From contig JYIP02000005.1 in the NCBI GenBank assembly GCA_001051155.2, positions 1,364,001-1,428,000 of the forward strand: a stretch of 64,000 bases of DNA, given 5' to 3'. This stretch comes from Chrysoporthe austroafricana. Taxonomy: Eukaryota; Ascomycota; Sordariomycetes; Diaporthales; Cryphonectriaceae. The notes beneath the pieces are model-generated. The model was given only the letters and a program-made list of their open reading frames with translations, was not told the origin of the DNA and made no database searches. A program made the position numbers and the translations under genes. This document shows, one piece after another, positions 35,964 to 46,825 of the stretch. How positions within the stretch are numbered: position 1 is the stretch's first letter; each line of letters starts with the position of its first letter.

Positions 35964-35990
35964 ATTATTGAAAGGCTCATTCCTTGTCTT
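35461..35990. repeat. Extreme AT-rich tract with poly(A)/poly(T) runs and an assembly N
   Basis: Contains (AT)n at 35479-35495, a run of about 40 A at 35593-35635, a single N at 35771 followed by about 24 T, and further A and T runs to 35961. The single N with homopolymers on both sides suggests a scaffold join or a collapsed low-complexity sequence, so the true length and order here are uncertain. No coding content. Confidence 0.75.
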
Positions 35991-37749
35991 CAAAACCAAG
36001 GCCAGAATTGATATAACTAATATAAGCACTAAAGTATTCTCTTTAATTTAGACTGCCTGACTATTGATCCACCGGAATACTGAGATTATGTTATGATGTG
36101 GATATTGAATAGTGTGACCGTCTTGCTCGTCCTCGAAGCTCAAAACACATACTGAAGCTCACCCGTTGTCTTTTCATCCCAAGCAGAGACCTGGTGCGGC
36201 CATAGCAAACAATACTTCCGAGCGGAGACATACGCAATGTGGTACATACCAGTCGCCAGAGTCCCAGCCAGTACTCTGCTATAGTGAATACCCTAGGTGC
36301 ATAATCAAGTGAGATCTCCCCTGACCTGCTCTTCTGCAAGCAGCAGATGGAGGTGCCACAGCAAAGCTGATGCCTGTGCTTAAACGACTCCAAAGCTTTG
36401 TCAAGAGCTTTACAGATGTCTTTCACAAGCAAGAGGGTGCTGTCTGCTATTTTCTCACGCCAGGTCTGCGGACAAGAAAGGAGGGCCTTCCATGCTCACT
36501 ACAATGCTCTAAGTCGAGGCAGTGGGTGAATACCGAGGCATTTTGTCTTTGCAGCGCTACTGATGTATTTTCTGCATGCCCGACTTTAGGTAATCGTGAA
36601 TAAGTAGGTGATTCCAATTGTGCGCCCAGTAGATTTCGAGATACTGCCATGGTCGCTCAATACCTGGGTACTCTGTAGCGCTTTAGACGAAGCCTGCACT
36701 CTTGAGTATTCTGTCAGATGCTAGAGCAGAATGAGTTCATGACGCATAAGGGAAAATCTGAGGGTAAGCAGGGGGAAGCTGTCCTCTCTTATGGTCCCTC
36801 CCATTGGTAGGCTACACAGTAATAACAGCACTAACTTCCCAACAAGGTGCTGTTCTACGCAGTTGAGAAAGGACAGACCTAGTGAACCAAGCTCACTCAG
36901 ACTATGTCCTAGTGCTACCCCCAAGTTCTCGATTAGTTCATCAGAGTTGACACCAAGTTGGAAGAACCCGGCTGCCTACTGTCCTGCTCAGCTTCGATCT
37001 GCAAATGATTTCTACATTTTCTACAAATAGTGAGGTAGTGATCTACTCTTAGCTATCTAAGAATATTTCAGGCCGCTGGCCTTACATACTTTCGTAACTC
37101 GTTACAATCGTCATGCGTTGGAAATAAAAGTTACTGTAGGATTTAGAGAGGATTATAATTAGTTGAACGGCAGCTTTAGGCTCATAAGAGATCCTCTTTC
37201 TATATTAATCTAATGATATTGCCGGAGAGGTACACAGCCTATTTCTTTTGTTCATTTGCTAATAGTATTTGAATGGTATAGGGTGATATATTATTTGAAA
37301 ATATACATATGCTTGTTCGCATAATTCACATGTCAAAGAGGAACAACATGCACCCATCATGCTCATGTCTCTCAGTAGTAGTATCCGGAGCTAGGATAGC
37401 ACTAACGGCGACAGCTTCAATATTTGCCTGTCCCACAACTTGCAAGCTCGCACAGACTCTCTGGCGCAGATCACCACCACTTGGGAAATCCAAAATTGAA
37501 CAAAATCACGACACCCAACAAATATTTCTCCTGCGAAGAATATATAAATCACGAGAGGCCCCCAAATTTTTCTGTCCAGCCTGCCACCCACCACCAACTC
37601 CATTCACAAATACACAAAGTGCACACACACACAGCCAGAGACTCTTGCGCATAATTGGCCAGCCAGCCCATCTACTCTCCTACCTACTGTTCTACTCACT
37701 CAGATCTCCTCCTACGCGTCCGTATACTTCCCAGAGCCGACTAGCAACA
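35991..37749. other. Low-gene region right of the AT-rich tract
   Basis: 1.8 kb with only short ORFs in all frames, none recognisable; the longest, 113 codons on the minus strand (36091-36432), has no fungal-like codon preference. The right end is the promoter and leader of the decayed gene at 37750. Could be an old, decayed mobile element, but I see no terminal repeats or polymerase motifs. Confidence 0.4.
37541..37549 (+). promoter_or_regulatory. TATA box upstream of the decayed gene at 37750
   Basis: TATATAAAT about 205 bp upstream of the ATG, followed by a C/A-rich leader. It suggests that the promoter survived better than the coding sequence. Confidence 0.4.
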
Positions 37750-37928
37750 ATGGCAGGAGAGCCGTTTTAGTCCATCGTGGACGTCGAGAAGGCCGCCTAC
37801 ACGGTGCCGCTACCGGCATCGGTGTCAACCCACAGCGGCAGAGCGCCTTCTTCTATCAGAGCCTCGATGGAGATCTACCGGTCCACGGTCGGGCCCTCAT
37901 ATTTCCAGCACAGGGCACGAGTGGTTGA
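37750..37928 (+). pseudogene. Decayed gene, 5' part only (possibly lectin-like)
   Basis: Behind a TATA box and a good start context (CAACAATGG) the frame reads MAGEPF, then TAG at 37768-37770, then SIVDVEKAAYT. The coding-like reading then continues in another frame from about 37803 as GAATGIGVNPQRQSAFFYQSLDGDLPV... to TGA at 37926-37928. A CAG-to-TAG change plus a one-base indel would explain both. The GVNP..QSAFFYQ...DG pattern faintly recalls a sugar-binding propeller blade of fungal lectins, but I am not sure. No downstream exons recognised. Confidence 0.45.
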
Positions 37929-38346
37929 TGCCTGAGCTTGTCTTGGGGCTCAGGAATCTGCTGAGGGAGACGGCCCGTCTGCTGGTGTCTCCCGTCGCAA
38001 GATTACCAATGTGCCAGGCCATGACATCTTGGATCCAGCTCTTCGCACTGATCGGACCAGGGGCGACTCACGCCTCCCTCCGAGCTCCGATCTTAGCTAA
38101 AATCTCGTCACCTGGACGAGCTTGATAGCGTTTCTAGACCAGACAACAACAACAAGAAGCCGACGAATGGAACCCATCGAATTAGATCCTCAATCTAATC
38201 ATTTCACCTCCCAGCGGCTCAATCCCGGGACCCGCCAAAGCCAGGCTGCATTAGCCCTAATCCACAGCGGCGCCACCCCCCGCACCCTGGACCCTGGATT
38301 CCCTGACGCCCTCAACCAACGTCATCATCGTCTACCAGCGCGGTAG
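37929..38346. other. Intergenic region right of the decayed gene
   Basis: Possible further remnants of the decayed gene: short open stretches in several frames with no recognisable content. Confidence 0.3.
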
Positions 38347-38575
38347 TGGGCTAGACTCTCTGTCACCGAGAGATCACGGCGTGACCGGCACTATTCGGCG
38401 ATCCTCGCGGGCTGGGCTCTCTAACACCGAAAGATCACGGTCGTGACCGGCACTATTCGGCGATCCTCGCTGGCTGGGCTCTGTCACCGAGATCACGTCC
38501 GCTGCCAGCGCTGCCGGCACCATTCGGCCCACACTGGTGTTCCTCGCGGGCTGGACTCTCTGACCGAGACCACCT
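38347..38575 (+). repeat. GC-rich ~62-bp tandem repeat, about 3.5 copies
   Basis: Units beginning GGGCT(G/A)G(G/A)CTCTCT and containing CACCGA..GATCACGG and GTGACCGGCACTATTCGG, ending GCGATCCTCGC. Copies 1 and 2 are nearly identical, copy 3 carries an insertion near 38497-38540 (CGCTGCCAGCGCTGCCGG), and copy 4 is partial. The unit contains inverted-repeat potential (CCGA / TCGG). Confidence 0.7.
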
Positions 38576-39562
38576 GTTTCGATCCCTTTGTTCTCTTCAA
38601 GCGTGGTTCTCCAGGAGCCTACTGGCCGAACTACTGTTAGTCAAGGCGTTTATTTTTTTCTTTCTTTTTTTTTTCTTCTTTCGAGCAGGCCCGCTGGCTG
38701 CTGTGTGAAAAGGGGCAGTGTGGCCGCCCGATTGCAGGCTATGGAGACTCTTTAGCTCGATCAGGACGTGCGCCTCGCCCGGCTAGTCACGCATTGGCCT
38801 CTCGCCCACGCGCTTCGATCTGGACGACCGTGGAGGGAAGGGGGAAGGGGGAGGAGGAGAGGAGAGGGGGCCCCTGTTGTGATGGCTTTTGTGTAGCATA
38901 GCAGGTCAGTCGAATCAGACCACGTCGAGCAACCGCAGGCCACGTCGTAGAGGAAACGTCCCCCCCAGCGCGGCATACACGAGTGACACGCGACCTCGCA
39001 CCCTGCGGGGTAAAGCGTACGTCGTAGAGCATGCCTGTTACGCCCTCCGCAGCGCGATACATCGGCCACCACGCGGGCCATAGGCACCGCGCAGGTATCG
39101 CCCGTAGCAGGCCCTGGGACTGTGCGTCTGGAGGGCAACAAAGGGATGATGCCCGCGCGGCTGCGACTTATCCCTGCCCGTCCTTCCATCGTCATCCCCC
39201 CGCATTGGGGCTAGGGTAAGCTCAGCTCTAGCTGCGGCCATTGGTGAGGTCATGCCCGATCAACGCTGTGCGAGCTTCTCTGGGCCGTCGATGGTTTGGA
39301 GACCGTTGGGGTGGCATGGGTGGTTGGATCCGTGGGCGTGGGCAGTCGGGGGAGGCGGCATGATGAGCCTGGCTTGGAGGTATGCGATGGCATGATGTTT
39401 AAATACCCCGCCTGCTCCTTCCTCAGTTCTGTTGCTCGCGGTGTTCCCTACCATTTCTCACTTGAGTGACCAAAGTGACCAAGACAAGAAGATCATTATC
39501 AATTCACTGTTCTTACTCACAAAGTAATACCTGCTACCTGACACGGACCTCTCCCATACAAG
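38576..39562. other. Intergenic region left of the small conserved gene
   Basis: Pyrimidine run at 38648-38680, then GC-rich sequence with antisense ORFs that I do not support. The right 150 bp (TTTAAATACC near 39399, C/T-rich leader) looks like the promoter of the small gene at 39563. Confidence 0.4.
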
Positions 39563-39870
39563 ATGGATTCCAAGGACACACGCTCTGACTCTGTCTCCTC
39601 TGCCTCCTCCCGCTCCCCGATCTCTCCCACCTCGAGCGGCCGTCGCGGATCAGGCCCACTCTTCGCCTCTCTCCACGACAACAAGCGGCCCAATGACCCC
39701 AAGATCCAGGCACGCCGTCAGAGTCTTAGCGAGCAGAGGCCGCCGCCAGGCTTCATCGGCAAGATGTGGAACAAGTAAGAGTCACCATTTCACCTTATTT
39801 GTACACCATTCGGGGTTGACTGGTGCTGACGTCTACTCCTCGCAGCTGGGTCCACGGACCTTCTTCCTAG
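39563..39870 (+). CDS. Small conserved fungal protein, 78 aa
   Basis: Exon 1 is 39563-39774 and exon 2 is 39846-39870, with a 71-nt phase-2 intron (GTAAGA..CGCAG) that joins GKMWN to NWVHGPSS. The product has a Ser/Thr-rich start (SDSVSSASSRSPISPTSSGRR), then GPLFASLHDNKRPNDPKIQARRQSLSEQ and PPPGFIGKMWNNWVHG. I recall small Pezizomycotina proteins with this R..QSLSEQ..PPGF.GKMWN.W pattern, but no function is known to me. The SxSS and RRQS sites could be phosphorylated. Without the intron the ORF would end two codons after GKMWN, so the last exon is easy to miss. Confidence 0.78.
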
Positions 39871-41145
39871 GATCAGATGTCCATCATCTGGACCTGAGAT
39901 GGGGGACCATACATGGAGGTCAGGAATCATTATGGGCTACAACACAAGTCGGAGTAAGGGAGCAAATTGGTGTACGACGATGTATTGGATTGAGGCGGGT
40001 TTTCAGTACGGTTTGGCGTCTTGTGGAACGTATTTGGTCAAGCCACTCCTGCCAACGACTCAGATTGACACCGCAATGAATTGACACCAAATTCACTTGT
40101 GATTTTATCTGTTCGCCCATGATATGCGCGTGTTCCAACTCGCAAGCTGTAGCTTCGCGTGGATGTTGTCGGTTGGGTTGGACAGAAAGTTTCAAATAGA
40201 CGGAAACGAGAGACAACTTACCGATGGCATACTCCTCCAATCACATTTGACACAGGAACCGGCAGGAAATGTACCTACCCATCTGAGGCCTGGAGGCTAG
40301 TTCGTTGAGCATATGGTGAAGACATACCAGCAGTGTGTGTACTGTGCTAGGCTTTTCGGGACATCCGTTACAGCGTCGATCATGGGAGTCTCCTCCCCAG
40401 CGAGAAGAAATCAGCGCGATAATCAACACCTACCCAGATCCTTGCCCGTGCAATCCAGCACACCAACTGGTCGCCGTTCGAAGAGCCCATGCACTCTCAG
40501 GCTTCCAATACGCTTAGCACCTATGAGTGAGCAGGTCAGCCTAGAGACCCATACCGGAGGCCAAGACATCCAAAACTGCAGGATCTCATTCAACAAGTTA
40601 AAACGAAAAGTTGGACTTGATCAGGCGTAAGCCATACGCCGCGGAGCAGACCTCAGCTCAAGGCCCCGGAAGACGACTCCGCCGCACAATCATCGGCAAG
40701 AGACCAAGGGAGAGAGATATTTATGGATTTGGGCGGACTGGTGATCAGGACAGGATGCAATAATGCTCGTGATATCACGGGTACAGTGTAACGTCATGTC
40801 AGGAGTGCAATGCAGGCAGGCAGGTAGAAGATGGGTGGAACGGCAAGGCGTCAGCGTGGAGAGGGCGGTAGGTGAACGGGCAAAGAGTGAGTGAATGAAG
40901 TGAACGTGTTCATTAGGTGCTTTTGTCCCGAAAGGAGCTAAAAATCGCCATAACTTTCAATCTGCTCCCTGTTATCCGCGATTGATGTTGGACGTTTTCG
41001 GTACCCCTTCATAACTCCGTCCTGTCGGAATGACCGACGCACAGTCCGTTCGTCTCGTATGAAGTATGCTCAAACCTGTCTATCAAGGCATGGCCTGAAG
41101 CGGAGGGTCGTACGACATGTACACAAAATGCCCCTAGTGTCTCAC
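39871..41145. other. Convergent intergenic region
   Basis: 1.3 kb between the small conserved gene and the KH-protein gene. ORFs up to 110 codons occur but none has recognisable content. No repeats or RNA genes seen. Confidence 0.45.
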
Positions 41146-42709
41146 CTAGATGCGATGCTTCTCGCTCTCTGGTAGGAATGTTAGCCTCGTCCTGGCTGAG
41201 CAGGGCCCTTGTTTGAGCTCTCACCGAGTCGCGAGTACAGCATGTAAAGGGCCATGCGGTTGCACTCCTCCGTGCCAGTGATGGTGACCAGCCGCTCGTT
41301 GCTGTTGTCCTGAGGCTCGTTGATCTTGATGACACTGCCACTTATCTGTCGAATCTCGTTGATCTTCTGGCCGCCCTTGCCGATGATAGCTCCAACCATG
41401 TCATTAGGAATGTAGATCTGTTGCGTCAGAGGGGCTCCTGGCATTCCTGCGCCGCCGTGCATCGGTTGCGCCTGGGGACCTCCGTGGACGTGAGGACCGG
41501 CGTGAGGACCGTGGTGAGGTTGCATGTGAGGCGCTGGGCCATACGCGCCACCAGCCTGTGCGCCGTAGTGCATGGGCACTGCAGGATTCGGTTGGGCGGG
41601 GTGAGGCTGAGCACCATACGGAGGCGCGTATGACTGCGGCATCTGGTGCGAGCGGGGGTCTTGGCGGGGGTTGTGTCTACCGTAGTTTTCACTGCGGCCA
41701 TAGTTTCCACCAGCCGGCTGAGGCATGTATGGAACCACTTGCATTCCACCAGGGATTGCGCCAGTTGGCCCACCACTCCGAGTGGCGTAGGCAGAGGCGG
41801 CGGGTCCTCCGAATCGCTCGTTCAGCTGCTCGAGCAGTGTGCTCGCCACATAGTACGTCGCAATGTGAACAGCATCCGCGACACCCATGACAACCAGAGA
41901 GCGCTCCGTGGAAAGAGGCAGGACGGAATCAGAGGCATTGAGCCTAGCGCCTGAAGCCTCTTGGATCTCCTTAATCCGCGCACCGCCCTTGCCAATGATA
42001 GAGCCGATCAAGATGGACGGGATGAGCAGCCTGAGGGGGTAGGTCTTGGACTGAGGGTTCGAGGCCTCGACCAGCGGCTCGTTGTTGAGGGTACGGATGA
42101 TAAGACCGAAAGCCTGGTTGAGTCAGTAAACCGATACTAATACATCGCAGCTCTGAATGTACTAACCTTGGCAACGGCATCTACGCTGCCGCTCACGGTC
42201 AGGATGCGCTCTATGGCCCCCTTCTGGTAGTCCGAGACCGTGCATTTGGCGTTGGACATCTGTCTGATTTTCGAGACATTCTCGCCACCTTTTCCAATGA
42301 TCGTAGCAGCCTCCGGGCTAGTGATAACAGCTCGTATGTGGATCCATGCGGTCTCGTCATGGGTCGCCGAGGAGGATGCCTGAGCTGTGCTTGCCGGCCC
42401 ACTCTGAGTGCTCACAATCGGCTTTGTCTCGGTAGTGACATCGGGCACGACAATATCGCTCGGGCCCTCCTTCGCATCCGTCTTGTCGCCGTTGGTCTTT
42501 GTCTCGGCCTTTGCAGCCTCTGGCGCGGCGGGGAGCTCCGGGACTTCGGTGTGACCGTTCTCGGACGGTGATTCCTTCAGCTCCTCTTCCTCCCCTCGGA
42601 TGACCTTGTCGAGAGCAGGCCGCTTCGCCTCGGGCTGGTCGGTCCTGGACGGCGAGGAGGTCTCCTCCAGGGGACGCTTGGTTGACTGGGTTGGGGGTGA
42701 GGCCGACAT
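41146..42709 (-). CDS. Three-KH-domain RNA-binding protein (PBP2/Rnc1/PCBP type)
   Basis: A poly(C)-binding-protein-like regulator that should bind single-stranded RNA and influence mRNA stability or translation. Exons 42167-42709, 41225-42113 and 41146-41168 give 484 aa. The last exon is only 23 nt: the intron 41169-41224 joins YMLYSRL to ESEKHRI-stop, matching the usual C terminus of the family, whereas the unspliced frame ends in an unconserved tail. Each KH domain shows a GxxG loop: HIRAVITSPEAATIIGKGG (KH1, about 120-185), LRLLIPSILIGSIIGKGG (KH2, about 205-270) and QQIYIPNDMVGAIIGKGG (KH3, about 395-465). Between KH2 and KH3 lies a long Gly/Pro/His/Gln-rich linker. The N-terminal 110 residues are acidic and disordered. 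Confidence 0.92.
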
Positions 42710-43176
42710 GGTGAGTTTGCAAGCAAGTCCGAATCTCTTCTCGGGTCAAAGTGTGATCTTTTGTTTTTGTGTTTCTTGAATAGCAGTTCAATTGTTGGTT
42801 GTTCTTAATCTACACCTGTGGGGCGAATTCGCGAAGGAAAACGTGCAGGTGCAGTGGCGTGTCGGGTATGGGCTGGACGGATCGGATAGACAACTAGGGT
42901 CGGCGGCGAGGAAGGTCGATGCAGTGCAGGATGCGCCAGAAGGGACAGTCGCGAACAGGCGAGTGCTCTGCTAGCGCTGTGGGAGAGGTCAAGTGTTGGG
43001 AGAACAACGCCTCTCTGATGACTGCTTCAGATGGGTTGAAGTGTGTAACCTGCTCAGGAAGCCGGCCGCGCGACGGGAGACGTGGAGTTCTGGACGGGCT
43101 GAGGTATCTTGCCAAGGCAGGTTGTGGTTGAGGTTGAGGCTGTGGTCGGGTAGAGGTAGGTAGGTGGTGGTCAAGG

Positions 43177-43202
43177 GAGGCGAGGCGAGGCGAGGCGAGG
43201 CG
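43177..43202 (+). repeat. (GAGGC)n pentanucleotide microsatellite
   Basis: About five perfect copies of GAGGC in the upstream region of the KH-protein gene. Confidence 0.8.
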
Positions 43203-44136
43203 GAAAGATGAAGGCTTGACAGCTTACGTTGCGCTCAAAGAGAACTCAGAAGGTGGCAGATGCGGTGAGGCAGAAAGGCAGTCAGAATGCCGAGACCAAA
43301 GCTCAAACCTTTCTTTGCTCCCCGACAAGCAGAAGCCAGCACCCAAAGCCGCCGTCTCTGGCAGATCACGCCGTCCAACTCAGCGTCGTATCGGGTCGGT
43401 GGTTGGCCGGAGAGCTGCTCGGCCGGACGGTTCTGCCTGCTCTGAACGGACCTCTGTGCGCCGTGTTAGATTAGATGCCTGTGGCTTCTGGCCTCGTTCG
43501 TGGCAGGAAGGGCAAGGAAGGGTAGGGAGAGGACGGGCGGATGTGAGGTGAAAGAAGTCGACGTTGACAAATTGTGTGCGGGCGTGGCGGGAATAGAGCC
43601 CGGGTGAGCTTGGGAGCTGGGGCACGCAGGGAAGAGGAGGTGGGTGCTGAAACAGTAGGGGGTCATCCGCGCGCACTGCCTGCACCTCGCGTACTGTGTA
43701 CGGTGGACGATCAGGAAGAAGGTCTGCCGGGTGTCGCAGACGAAGGAGGAGGCACGGGTTCGCTTTGTTCGTACCTGTGAGATGGAGGGGGGGGAACTTG
43801 TTGGGCTGGCAGGCCAAGGAGCGGGGGGTGCAGGAAAATCAAACGTGCAGGAGACCGATTCGCAGTGAGCCCAGCTGGTGGACTGAAAAGAACAGCTAGG
43901 ACCTGTGTCCGTGTCGCGCTGCTCAGGCCCTGCGCAGGTGGTTGATGCTCAAGGGATCAGAGGTGCCTGTGGAGGTTGAAAGGCGCAGGGGAAAGCTTGG
44001 TGAAGGTCGAGAAGACCGGACGGGGTCGAAAACTGAGGGAGGAAAAGACAAGACAGCGCCTGCCGCTACGGGCAAGCTAGCTGCCTTTGCGCCTTACTTA
44101 GTAGGGCCTCACGGGCCTCTCTCCTCCCGCGCGCAG

Positions 44137-44160
44137 AGCAGCAGCAGCAGCAGCAGCAGA
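44137..44160 (+). repeat. (AGC)8 trinucleotide microsatellite
   Basis: Eight copies of AGC in noncoding sequence; likely polymorphic between strains. Confidence 0.8.
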
Positions 44161-44735
44161 TTCCAGCTGTGGGGCCAGGCCAAGGTGGTCCGTGCTTTCC
44201 ACACGGTGACACAAAGTTCTGAGCCAAGCACCCAAGCACGCACATCAACACGCAGCGGGCAGACCCCAGGGCGGCATCCAACCGTGTGGGCGAACCCCTA
44301 CCAGCGGCTTGGGGGGTTGCATCAAAAGTCTTGAGAAATCTATCTTGGTCTGTCTCGGGTCGGAGGTTGTCCCAGCGCCTACGGCGCACAGGAGAGAAAG
44401 ACCAAAAAAAATTAAAATAAAAGCAAAAAACAAACAGCAGCTCGGCCGTGTCAGTCTACCCTTCATGAGGATTCTTCTTTTTTGGTACACAGACCTCGCT
44501 CCTCCACCTGCGGAACTTCTACCCCGGTCTTCCGGCGCGGGCATCTCTGATTGAATCGCGCCGTGCATAACGGGATGGACGAGCCAACATCCCCTTGAAA
44601 CCACTTTTCCTTGAGCTGTGCGACACCCAAGCCGCCCCTGGCCTGGCTCGGAATACCTTGGACTCGGCCGATCAGCGACAGTGCGTTCAACCCGGCGTCA
44701 GTCACACGGGTCGTGAGTGTCTTGGGCGCCAAGAG

Positions 44736-44755
44736 ACGCGTCGACACGCGACGCG
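44736..44755. promoter_or_regulatory. MCB cluster upstream of the CENP-K-like gene
   Basis: One full ACGCGT (44736-44741) and two further ACGCG cores (44746-44750, 44751-44755) within 20 bp, about 125-145 bp upstream of the ATG at 44879. This is the densest ACGCG cluster that I noticed in the window. Confidence 0.5.
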
Positions 44756-44878
44756 CTAGGTCCCCGTCAGCAGTACCGCGGCTCGTTCGAAGCAGCAAGA
44801 GTGCTGTTTGGCCCCATCAAGCAATCGCTCTCTGCTGTGGCAACGCCGTGCGGCGACCCTGCGAGGCTGGCTTTGAAG

Positions 44879-45957
44879 ATGGAGGACCCTGCAACAGTGG
44901 TGACCAGCGAGGACCTGCACGCGACGTACTTGGATCGCTCGCGGAAGGAGCTGCAGAGGAAGATCGAGCAGCTCAAGCGCTCGCTTGCAGAGGTATTCTA
45001 CTCGGCAAGGCTACGACTCAACATTGTCAGCTAACCCAGGTGTAGGAGAACGAGAAGTTCGCCACTATCTCCAGGAGACAGCAAAGTCGAGGGCGGCCTG
45101 ACGGCGCAGCGCCAGTAGGCACGAAACAGCAACTAGACGCCGTAGCTGAGGCGTACAGGGAGGTCGCGGCATCTGAGCCTCTCTTGCCCTTTCCGGACTC
45201 CGTGGTGCCGGCGCTCATTGCCTTGCGCACCACCAATGTGACCATCAGAGAATCCAGGAGATTCCTCGCTGCGCAAAAAGTTTCGCTACAGGGTGCACGG
45301 GACCGGTTGGAGGCAGAGAGGGCCAGCCTGGCTGATCAGGAGGCGCTCACGAAAGCTTTGGAGAGCCGGAGCCAGTCACTACGGGATGGCATTGAGTCAA
45401 GGACCGTGATGAGCCCTGGTCAAGTCGCACGCGAAAAGATCTCGGATCTGAAGAGACAGATCAAGGAGACGGACGCGGACAGGTCAAGATTGCTCAAGGT
45501 ACTGAGGTCCTTTATCGACGAGCGGTTAGCTGTGTTGCTGGCGGCCGAGCAGATTGGCGGCCCAGTGGCTGGCGACATGATGGACGTTGACTCGGATACT
45601 TTGGAGGCCGGTTTCAGCGCAACAGGCAAGCGAAAGAAGCCTAAGGCAGATACCTCGCCCGACAAACGGCAGAGGAGGATAGACGACATGTTCGGTGGGG
45701 GTCATGATCGTGCGGGTGGGGGTGACGAAGCTGAACTCGACAGGCGGGCCGCAGCCGGGGGCGAGATGCAGAGGCTGGTCGAGGAGCTGATGAATAGGCT
45801 GTTGGCTGCTAAAGGGTCTAACTCGGATGCGTACATCGATATCTCCGACGAATCGGCATCTGTACGGTTTCTGACACGGGTCAAGGTGGCCGAATTCCAC
45901 CCGCGAGATTCCAAGCGCCTGAGACTGGTAGATTTTGGCAGAGAGATTGGTGATTAG
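44879..45957 (+). CDS. CENP-K: CENP-K/Sim4-type inner kinetochore protein
   Basis: A probable subunit of the constitutive centromere-associated network (CCAN), which links CENP-A chromatin to the outer kinetochore. Exon 1 is 44879-44992 and exon 2 is 45046-45957; the 53-nt phase-0 intron joins KRSLAE to ENEKFATISRRQQ, giving 341 aa. The product is strongly coiled-coil: RKELQRKIEQLKRSLAEENEK near the N terminus and a long helix over about residues 100-215. The PFPDSVVPALIALRTTNVTIRE segment is the part that made me recognise the fungal Cenp-K/Sim4 family. A nuclear-localisation-like KRKKPK patch precedes DKRQRRIDDMFGGG. An earlier in-frame ATG at 44717 would add 54 unconserved residues, so I use 44879. 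Identification rests on pattern recall and coiled-coil proteins are easy to confuse. The MCB cluster upstream is consistent with a cell-cycle gene. Confidence 0.75.
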
Positions 45958-46825
45958 ATCCATCTGACGATGGGACTGTCCCCTCAGTCATGCTCTCAGG
46001 TCCGTTCCGCTGTCAATCAAACCCAACCTTGTCGATCCGCGAAACAAATCTCGGAGCACGAAGTCAGAGGCTCTTTTACGGAGGCAGAGGGGTCAAATAC
46101 GCATGCCCAAGATGCCTGAGCGGTGCACTCAGAACCGCATGAGATGTCGACTCAACATCAATATCTTCTTGCCGCCCAAGGGTATTAAGTTTCACTCAGG
46201 ATCAGCATGTCTTGGCTCACAAAGAGCAGACGCAGAATCGGCACATGACAGCCGGCCAAGATGAGATCGAAAGTACAGCCGATGAGGGCACACCTTTTTT
46301 ACACGGTGGTGGTCCTCTAACAGTACGAATCTACTTTCAGTCGTCACGGCATCACTGACTACGAGAGTCGAGTCGGCTGGCTCTGTCGCTTTAAGTCAAT
46401 TGGCCAATCAAATGCCTCTATTGTTCTTTTTCGAAGCCGACCCTCAAGTTGTCGCCGTGCGACGTATAATACTGTACTATTCGTGGCAGCCCTCTCAAAG
46501 GTCGGGATATTTGAAGGCATAACTCCTTTGAGTTCTGGACGGATTAGCATTCGAGCACTATTAAACTGGGATGGCAGTGTTCTTGTAGAATACTAGAACT
46601 TTTTAAATTTAAATTAGGTGGAAGACATATACGAGCGACAAGTGCAGTGACAGGGGAATCTTGACAGGGGGGGGCGTCAGAGTGGGAAGTCGCGTCTCGA
46701 ACGCGTCGCCCACTCCCAATAATTTAGAACCTTGCACCGAGAGGGGAAAGCAACATCTGCAGCTTTTGCTCTTCTGTCTTTCACAAACATTACCCACTCC
46801 CCCTTTAGCCTTTTCCATTCAGAAC
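45958..46825. other. Intergenic region, dUTPase promoter
   Basis: About 0.87 kb between the CENP-K-like and dUTPase genes in tandem orientation. Contains an AT-rich element near 46600 and MCB-like boxes at 46691-46706. Confidence 0.45.
46691..46706. promoter_or_regulatory. MCB-like boxes upstream of dUTPase
   Basis: CGCGT at 46691-46695 (core on the minus strand) and a full ACGCGT at 46701-46706, 120-135 bp upstream of the ATG at 46826. A further ACGCGT lies inside the coding sequence near 46875. dUTPase is an S-phase gene in yeasts and carries MCB elements there. Confidence 0.45.

Larger units (their letters stand above)
42710..44878. other. Long divergent intergenic region, KH protein / CENP-K-like gene
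   Basis: 2.2 kb. Contains a (GAGGC)5 pentanucleotide tract at 43177-43202, an (AGC)8 trinucleotide tract at 44137-44160 and an A-rich run at 44402-44435. Long leaders on both sides are plausible. ORFs up to 145 codons in this GC-rich DNA show no domains. Confidence 0.5.

Noticed and set aside
36091..36924. Minus-strand ORFs of 67-113 codons right of the AT-rich tract
   Set aside because: Considered as remnants of a fungal kinase or transposon, but no motif could be aligned by eye.
10840..37720. Isolated ACGCGT hexamers (for example near 10845, 23226, 24072, 37716)
   Set aside because: Single hits away from cell-cycle genes, at about the number expected by chance; only clustered, promoter-proximal hits were kept.
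43216..44604. ORFs up to 145 codons in the long KH / CENP-K upstream region
   Set aside because: Low-complexity, overlapping on both strands, no domains; consistent with GC-rich leader and promoter DNA.
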